A stretch of DNA of 11,162 bases from NCBI GenBank assembly GCA_003162555.1, contig PMNQ01000156.1, forward strand, positions 824 to 11,985, read 5' to 3'. Numbering within the stretch: position 1 is the stretch's first letter; every line of letters starts with the position of its first letter. The notes beneath the pieces were generated by a model. The model made no database searches. It was not told the origin of the DNA and was given only the letters and a program-made list of their open reading frames with translations. The stretch comes from Gammaproteobacteria bacterium (GTDB lineage: Bacteria > Pseudomonadota > Gammaproteobacteria > Steroidobacterales > Steroidobacteraceae). Shown piece after piece: positions 7,248 through 11,162 of the stretch. Made by a program: the position numbers and the translations under genes.

Positions 7248-8348
7248 TCAATGCGTCGACGCGGCCGACGCTGACTCGGCCAGCAGTTCGCGTAAGGTAT
7301 CCTGCCAGGCGACAGCCCACGTATGCGTGCCGTGGCCATGCGTGCGCTCGCTGACCGGCAGCAGTACAAATTTTCCATGCGGAATTTTCGTCACCGTGCG
7401 TTCGGCGATGCCGAGCTCGGGCGGATTGATGAAATCATCCGCCGAGTTCACCCACATGAGCGGCGCGCGGATTTCGCCGAGGCGCGCCTCCGGATCGTAG
7501 TCGCGCGAGGCGGCGACCTGGTACAGCAGGTCGTTGGCATCCAGCCCGTCGAGCGTGGCGGCTAGCGCCTCGTCCGCGTGCTGGTCGGCGGCGTCGCGCG
7601 TCGGATACTGGCGCTGCAGCTGCGCCGGCGCAGTGCCCGCAATCAGCAGGATGCCGGCCGCGCTGCGCAAGCCGACGCTGGGCTCACTGGTGTAATCACC
7701 GCCCTGCCAGGCCGGGTCCCTGGTGATCGCGTCGATGATAAGGTGGCGCCACATGCGGTTGCGCCCGGCGATCTGCACCGTCAGGCAGGCGAGCGGCATC
7801 AAAGCGTCGACGCGATCAGCGTGCAGCTCGCCCCACATGAATGCGTGCATGCAACCCATCGATGTGCCCATGAGCAGGCGCAGCCGTTCGACGCCGAGCC
7901 CCTGCGTCAGCAACCGGTATTGCGCCTCGACCATGTCGGCGTAGGCGTAGTGCGGAAAATGCGCGCGCGCGCCATCGCTCGGCTTCGAAGAGTGGCCGTG
8001 GCCGATGTTGTCCGGCAGGATGATGTAGTAGCGCGCCGCATCGAGCAGACCGCCTGCGGCAAACAGCACGTCGCCGAATTGCGCGCGGAGAAACTGATGG
8101 CCGTCGCCGCCCGTGCCATGCAGGATCATCACCGCATTGGTGACGTGACCCTGTGCATCGCGCTGCGGCTTGCCCAGTGTCGTGTAATGCAGGCGCAGCT
8201 CAGCCAGTGATTCGCCACTGGCGAAATGAAAGTCGTGCAGCACGAAGTCGCCTTCGTGCGCTTGCGCCGCAATCGACGCTGCGGGCGGAGCGGCTGCCAG
8301 TGTGCCGCTCAAAGCAAGTGCCGCCGCCGTCATTGACCATCTGTTCAT
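7248..8348 (-). CDS. Exported alpha/beta hydrolase, MetX (homoserine acetyltransferase)-like
   Basis: 366 residues with an N-terminal signal peptide ([20 protein letters not shown]..., cleavage around 20-30). The fold follows the MetX-type alpha/beta hydrolase pattern: an oxyanion region [11 protein letters not shown] (73-83), the [15 protein letters not shown] stretch (112-126), nucleophile elbow [13 protein letters not shown] (161-173, Ser163), an Asp in [11 protein letters not shown] (D304 or D305) and a C-terminal His in [10 protein letters not shown] (H339 the best candidate). Genuine MetX proteins are cytoplasmic and have GGSMGGMQ at the elbow, so this is a relative, not a methionine enzyme; an esterase or acyltransferase activity is likely but the substrate is unknown. 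The start ATG overlaps the hemF stop (ATGA), placing it third in the S41-hemF operon. Confidence 0.82.
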   Translation of the reverse strand: MNRWSMTAAALALSGTLAAAPPAASIAAQAHEGDFVLHDFHFASGESLAELRLHYTTLGKPQRDAQGHVTNAVMILHGTGGDGHQFLRAQFGDVLFAAGGLLDAARYYIILPDNIGHGHSSKPSDGARAHFPHYAYADMVEAQYRLLTQGLGVERLRLLMGTSMGCMHAFMWGELHADRVDALMPLACLTVQIAGRNRMWRHLIIDAITRDPAWQGGDYTSEPSVGLRSAAGILLIAGTAPAQLQRQYPTRDAADQHADEALAATLDGLDANDLLYQVAASRDYDPEARLGEIRAPLMWVNSADDFINPPELGIAERTVTKIPHGKFVLLPVSERTHGHGTHTWAVAWQDTLRELLAESASAASTH

Positions 8349-9286
8349 GGCAGTTTCCCTCCCAGCCAGTCGTGGCCGCGCCTTGTGGTCAGGAGCGGCA
8401 GCAACCTGGCGTCGAGTTCAGCGTCGGGCGAACGATAGGCCCATTGCGCGGTCGGTGGCATGGACATGAGGATCGCGTCCGTGCGTCCGCCGGATTGCAG
8501 GCCGAACAGCGTGCCGCGATCGAGCAGCAGATTGAACTCCGCGTAGCGGCCGCGCCGATAGAGCTGGAAGCGGCGCTCGCGCTCGCCGTACGGCAGCTCG
8601 CGACGCAACTGCACGATGTTGCGATACGCGGCCAGATACTGCGCGCCGACAGCGCGCATGAATTCGAAGCAGCGTTCCCACGGCATGCCGAAATCCGGCG
8701 TGTCCTGGTTCAGATCGTCGTAGAAAATGCCGCCGATACCGCGCGCCTCGCCGCGATGGCGCAGATAGAAATATTCATCGCAGGTGTTGCGCAGGCGCGC
8801 ATACAGCCCGGCGTGGAACGGTGCGCAGGCCGCGGCCGCGGCGCGGTGCCAGCTTGCCGCATCTTCTTCGTAAGGCAAGTACGGCGTGAGATCAAAGCCG
8901 CCGCCGAACCACCAGATGTCACCGGCGCTGAAGTAACGCACGTTCATGTGGCTGGTCGGCACCTGTGGATTGCGCGGATGCATGACGACCGACACGCCCA
9001 TCGCACGGAACGGTCGCCCGGCGAGCTGCGGGTTGCGCGCCGTCGCCGCCGGTGGCAGATTCGTGCCGCGCACATCGGAGAGCGCCACACCGCCGCGTTC
9101 GAACAGCGCGCCGTCCTCGAGCACCGCCGTGACGCCGTCGCCCGCGAGTGCATGGCTGTCGCCGGCGCGCTGCCAGCGGTCCCGCTCAAAGACGTGCGCG
9201 CCGTCGGCAGCCGCGAACTCGCGGCACAGTTCATCCTGCAGTGCGCCGAGGAAAGCGCGAACTTCAGTTGCGCGTGATTCGCTCAA
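8345..9286 (-). CDS. hemF: Oxygen-dependent coproporphyrinogen-III oxidase
   Basis: Haem-pathway enzyme that oxidatively decarboxylates two propionates of coproporphyrinogen III to give protoporphyrinogen IX, using O2. From TTG 9286 it has 313 residues (E. coli 299). Motifs in order: RGTNLPP near 73, SHMNVRYF near 112, [21 protein letters not shown] (from 122), [16 protein letters not shown] (177-192) and [35 protein letters not shown] toward the C-terminus, all strongly HemF-like. The frame stays open upstream to 9382, but that extension overlaps the S41 gene by 100 nt and has no HemF character. TTG 9286 overlaps the S41 stop as TTGA and has AGAGG (9295-9299) eight bases upstream, so coupled initiation there is the best choice. 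It indicates an aerobic lifestyle. Confidence 0.96.
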   Translation of the reverse strand: MSESRATEVRAFLGALQDELCREFAAADGAHVFERDRWQRAGDSHALAGDGVTAVLEDGALFERGGVALSDVRGTNLPPAATARNPQLAGRPFRAMGVSVVMHPRNPQVPTSHMNVRYFSAGDIWWFGGGFDLTPYLPYEEDAASWHRAAAAACAPFHAGLYARLRNTCDEYFYLRHRGEARGIGGIFYDDLNQDTPDFGMPWERCFEFMRAVGAQYLAAYRNIVQLRRELPYGERERRFQLYRRGRYAEFNLLLDRGTLFGLQSGGRTDAILMSMPPTAQWAYRSPDAELDARLLPLLTTRRGHDWLGGKLP

Positions 9287-10584
9287 TGGATAAGCCTCTG
9301 CAGTTCTGCGATGCCTCGCGCCATGAGCGGATCGGCCGGGGCAGGTGCCGCCGCGTCTGCCACCAGCACCGGCGGCAGCCAATCCTGCCGCGGCGTGCCG
9401 TTGACGTGATAAAGCTGCTCCGTCGCGAACGCGACGTCAATCCCGGTGCGCGGCAGCGTGAAATCGCTGACTGCGCCGGCCAGATGCGCCATCGGCGTGC
9501 CGACCACCACAGCGCGCTTCATCGCATCGAGCCCGATCGCCATGCCTTCGCCCATGCTGCCGGTCCAGTGATCGACCAGCACCACCACCGGCGCGTCGAA
9601 ACTGAACGGACCGCGCGGCGTCACGTATTCGAACCAGTTGCGCTCGATATCGCTGCGGCCATAGTTCGGGATGCGATGATGCTGGTAAGGCAGCATGGTC
9701 TTCACCAGCCGCCCCATGATGCCGAGCGCCACTGAGCTGTCGCCGCCGCTGGGCACGTCGCGCAGGTCGAGGATCAACCCGCGCGTATCGCGCATCTGTT
9801 CCAGCGCGGTGTCAAACGCGGCCACGGTGCCGATATCGCCGATCGAATTGTTAAAGCGGATCCAGCCGATGCCGCCAGGCAGCCGGCCGCTCGCGAGTGC
9901 ACCCGGCGGCCGGTAAAATTGCCGTTCGAGCTGCAGGGTCAGGTTGCGTTCCGCGCCGTCGCGGCCGCGCACGGTGAAATGACGCTCTTCGTCCGCACGC
10001 CCGGCCAGCAGCGAAAGCAATGCCCAGTCGCGCGCCTTGCGGTCGTGATTGTCGACGCCTGGCGTAAGGCGTGCGGCGATTGCGGCGGACAGCGGCACGT
10101 TGCCCACAGCGGTAATGTGATCGCCGACGCTTATGCCCGCGCGCTCGGCATCGCTGCCGCGCCGCACCGCAATCACCGCAGCGCCGTTGGCATCCTCGCT
10201 CGCCCAGATATCCGCGAAGGTCGGCACCGGCAGCCAGCGGTGCGGATTGTGTGCGCGCACTTCGGCATGAAAATCGTGCAGCTCGTCGAGCGCGGCCTCG
10301 ATTACCGCCGCATAACTTTCCGCGGATTGCGCGGCCAGCACCGCCGACCTGTAACGCTCGTTCCAGGTCAGCCAGGGTTTTTCGGCGCGCTCAGGATAGG
10401 CGTAGTTGTCGTCGAAGTCCTGCACGAAGGCGCTGAAGTCCGCGACGCGCGCCGCTTCGCTTAAGTCGACCGGGCGCAGATCGGCCGCGTGTGCAGCGCA
10501 ACCGGCCATGGCCAGCGCGGCGGCCAGCAGCGCCGTCATTCCGTTTGTGCACCGCTGCGCGCAGTCCGCCATAATGGGCGGCAT
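9283..10584 (-). CDS. Exported S41-family peptidase (C-terminal processing/tricorn-type) with PDZ domain
   Basis: About 433 residues from ATG 10584 (10572 is also possible). The N-terminus is hydrophobic ([18 protein letters not shown] at 16-33) and could be a lipoprotein signal (Cys29, with Met at -3 an imperfect lipobox) or be cut by signal peptidase I after AHA. A PDZ-like segment ([24 protein letters not shown], about 134-157) precedes the S41 core: GIGWIRFNN (238-246), [14 protein letters not shown] (270-283) and the nucleophile region [10 protein letters not shown] (338-347, Ser343, Glu346). The Lys that CtpA-type enzymes carry about 25 residues after the Ser is absent. LHDFHAEV (102-109) has a His that could act as in tricorn-type members. 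The substrate is unknown. First gene of the operon with hemF and the hydrolase. Confidence 0.8.
   Translation of the reverse strand: MPPIMADCAQRCTNGMTALLAAALAMAGCAAHAADLRPVDLSEAARVADFSAFVQDFDDNYAYPERAEKPWLTWNERYRSAVLAAQSAESYAAVIEAALDELHDFHAEVRAHNPHRWLPVPTFADIWASEDANGAAVIAVRRGSDAERAGISVGDHITAVGNVPLSAAIAARLTPGVDNHDRKARDWALLSLLAGRADEERHFTVRGRDGAERNLTLQLERQFYRPPGALASGRLPGGIGWIRFNNSIGDIGTVAAFDTALEQMRDTRGLILDLRDVPSGGDSSVALGIMGRLVKTMLPYQHHRIPNYGRSDIERNWFEYVTPRGPFSFDAPVVVLVDHWTGSMGEGMAIGLDAMKRAVVVGTPMAHLAGAVSDFTLPRTGIDVAFATEQLYHVNGTPRQDWLPPVLVADAAAPAPADPLMARGIAELQRLIH
10566..10581. promoter_or_regulatory. Inverted repeat in the divergent S41/methyltransferase start region
   Basis: CCGCC-ATAATG-GGCGG is a 5-bp-arm inverted repeat overlapping the S41 start codons. 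The CATAAT at 10570-10575 is a possible -10 for the plus-strand methyltransferase gene (TTGTGC at 10545-10550 as a poor -35, spacer 19). It could be an operator or promoter part, or chance in GC-rich sequence. Confidence 0.25.
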
Positions 10585-10609
10585 GATCCCACAATTCGAG
10601 GATTCCCTC

Positions 10610-11162
10610 ATGTCTACTCCGCAGTCATTCAAGGCGCTGTGCGCGGCAATCATCGTCGGTCTTGCGACCAGTGCGACCACCGCGCTGGCAGCGTCGGCCG
10701 CGACCAGCATCGATCCGCAACTGGCCGCGCTGGTCGCGAATCCGCAGCGTTCGGCGCCGTTCGTCGCGCGCGATGCCGCGCGCCATCCGGCCGAAGAGCT
10801 GAGCTACTTCGGCCTCAAGCCGGACATGACCGTCGTCGAACTCTGGCCAGGATCAGGCTACTGGACGGAGATTCTCGGCCCGTATCTCGCCAAGAGTGGC
10901 CACTACTACGTCTCGCAACCGGTGCCAGGCAACAAGGAAGAAGATGCGGGCGTGGCCCGCTGGCAGGCGCGCGTCGATGGCATGAAGGGCCGCGTCGGAC
11001 TGATCACGCAGACCGTGCTCGGCAAGGATCATTACGTTTTCGCACCGCCCGGCTCCGCCGACCTGGTCGTGACCTTTCGCAACCTGCACAACTGGGTCGG
11101 TGACGGCTACGCGGAGCAGGTGCTGGCCGGCGTGTTTCACGCGCTGAAGCCCGGCGGCGTGT
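10610..11162 (+). CDS. Exported predicted class I SAM-dependent methyltransferase, C-terminus cut by window edge
   Basis: 184 codons are visible from ATG 10610, which has GAGGA (10598-10602) seven bases upstream. The N-terminus is a signal peptide (MSTPQSFKALCAAIIVGLAT..., cleavage near ALA-27). The mature part starts with a helical region (RDAARHPAEELSYFGLKPDM), then a motif-I-like SAM loop VVELWPGSGYWTEIL (75-89), then DLVVTFRNLHNW (151-162) and FHALKPGGV before the edge. The loop WPGSGYW replaces the usual GxGxG. This agrees with the predicted methyltransferases I recall as COG4798, many of which also carry signal peptides. The substrate is unknown, and SAM availability outside the cytoplasm is an open problem, so it may not be a methyltransferase in practice. 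It diverges from the S41 gene. Confidence 0.75.
   Translation, partial: MSTPQSFKALCAAIIVGLATSATTALAASAATSIDPQLAALVANPQRSAPFVARDAARHPAEELSYFGLKPDMTVVELWPGSGYWTEILGPYLAKSGHYYVSQPVPGNKEEDAGVARWQARVDGMKGRVGLITQTVLGKDHYVFAPPGSADLVVTFRNLHNWVGDGYAEQVLAGVFHALKPGGV

Noticed and set aside
7578..9277. Long plus-strand frames opposite the hydrolase and hemF (7578-8210, 8153-9277).
   Set aside because: The minus-strand genes carry family motifs throughout, while the plus-strand translations show none and have no ribosome-binding site.

Overview
The window is GC-rich, densely packed bacterial chromosome. It carries the gammaproteobacterial order ftsY-ftsE-ftsX-rpoH with rsmD-coaD running divergently from it. 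RpoH of this type, aerobic hemF and many exported enzymes point to a free-living Gram-negative gammaproteobacterium, plausibly near the Xanthomonadales/Nevskiales/Steroidobacter lineages. That placement is inferred from gene order and composition, not from a marker comparison. There are no insertion sequences, phage genes, CRISPR arrays, tRNAs or rRNAs that I can recognise.

Layout. (1) Positions 1-2503, minus strand: rsmD, coaD and a gamma-glutamyltransferase cut by the left window edge. They are tightly spaced (9-nt gap, then a 4-nt overlap) and probably form one operon: 16S rRNA methylation, coenzyme A synthesis and periplasmic glutathione/gamma-glutamyl metabolism. (2) Positions 2540-6127, plus strand: ftsY (SRP receptor), ftsE and ftsX (septal ABC complex controlling cell-wall hydrolases) joined by ATGA overlaps, then after 107 bp rpoH (heat-shock sigma factor). 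(3) Positions 6128-6541: a gene-free stretch of about 410 bp with several hairpins, ending in a strong intrinsic terminator only tens of bases before the next gene. (4) Positions 6542-7234, plus: an exported protein resembling chorismate lyase (UbiC/UTRA fold). (5) Positions 7248-10584, minus: an operon of an exported S41-type peptidase, hemF and an exported MetX-like alpha/beta hydrolase, joined by 4-nt overlaps. (6) Positions 10610 to the right edge, plus: an exported predicted SAM-methyltransferase, divergent from the S41 gene.

The most notable signal is a near-perfect CIRCE operator (TTAGCACTC-N9-GAGTGCTAG) at 5191-5217, directly upstream of rpoH and overlapping a plausible vegetative promoter. 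It implies that the HrcA repressor controls the heat-shock sigma factor itself, wiring two heat-shock systems in series. A candidate extracytoplasmic-stress (sigma-E type) promoter also runs into the operator. The other theme is that four of the last five genes encode exported proteins, three of them with folds usually found on cytoplasmic enzymes (chorismate lyase, MetX-type acyltransferase, class I methyltransferase). Their substrates cannot be read from the sequence.
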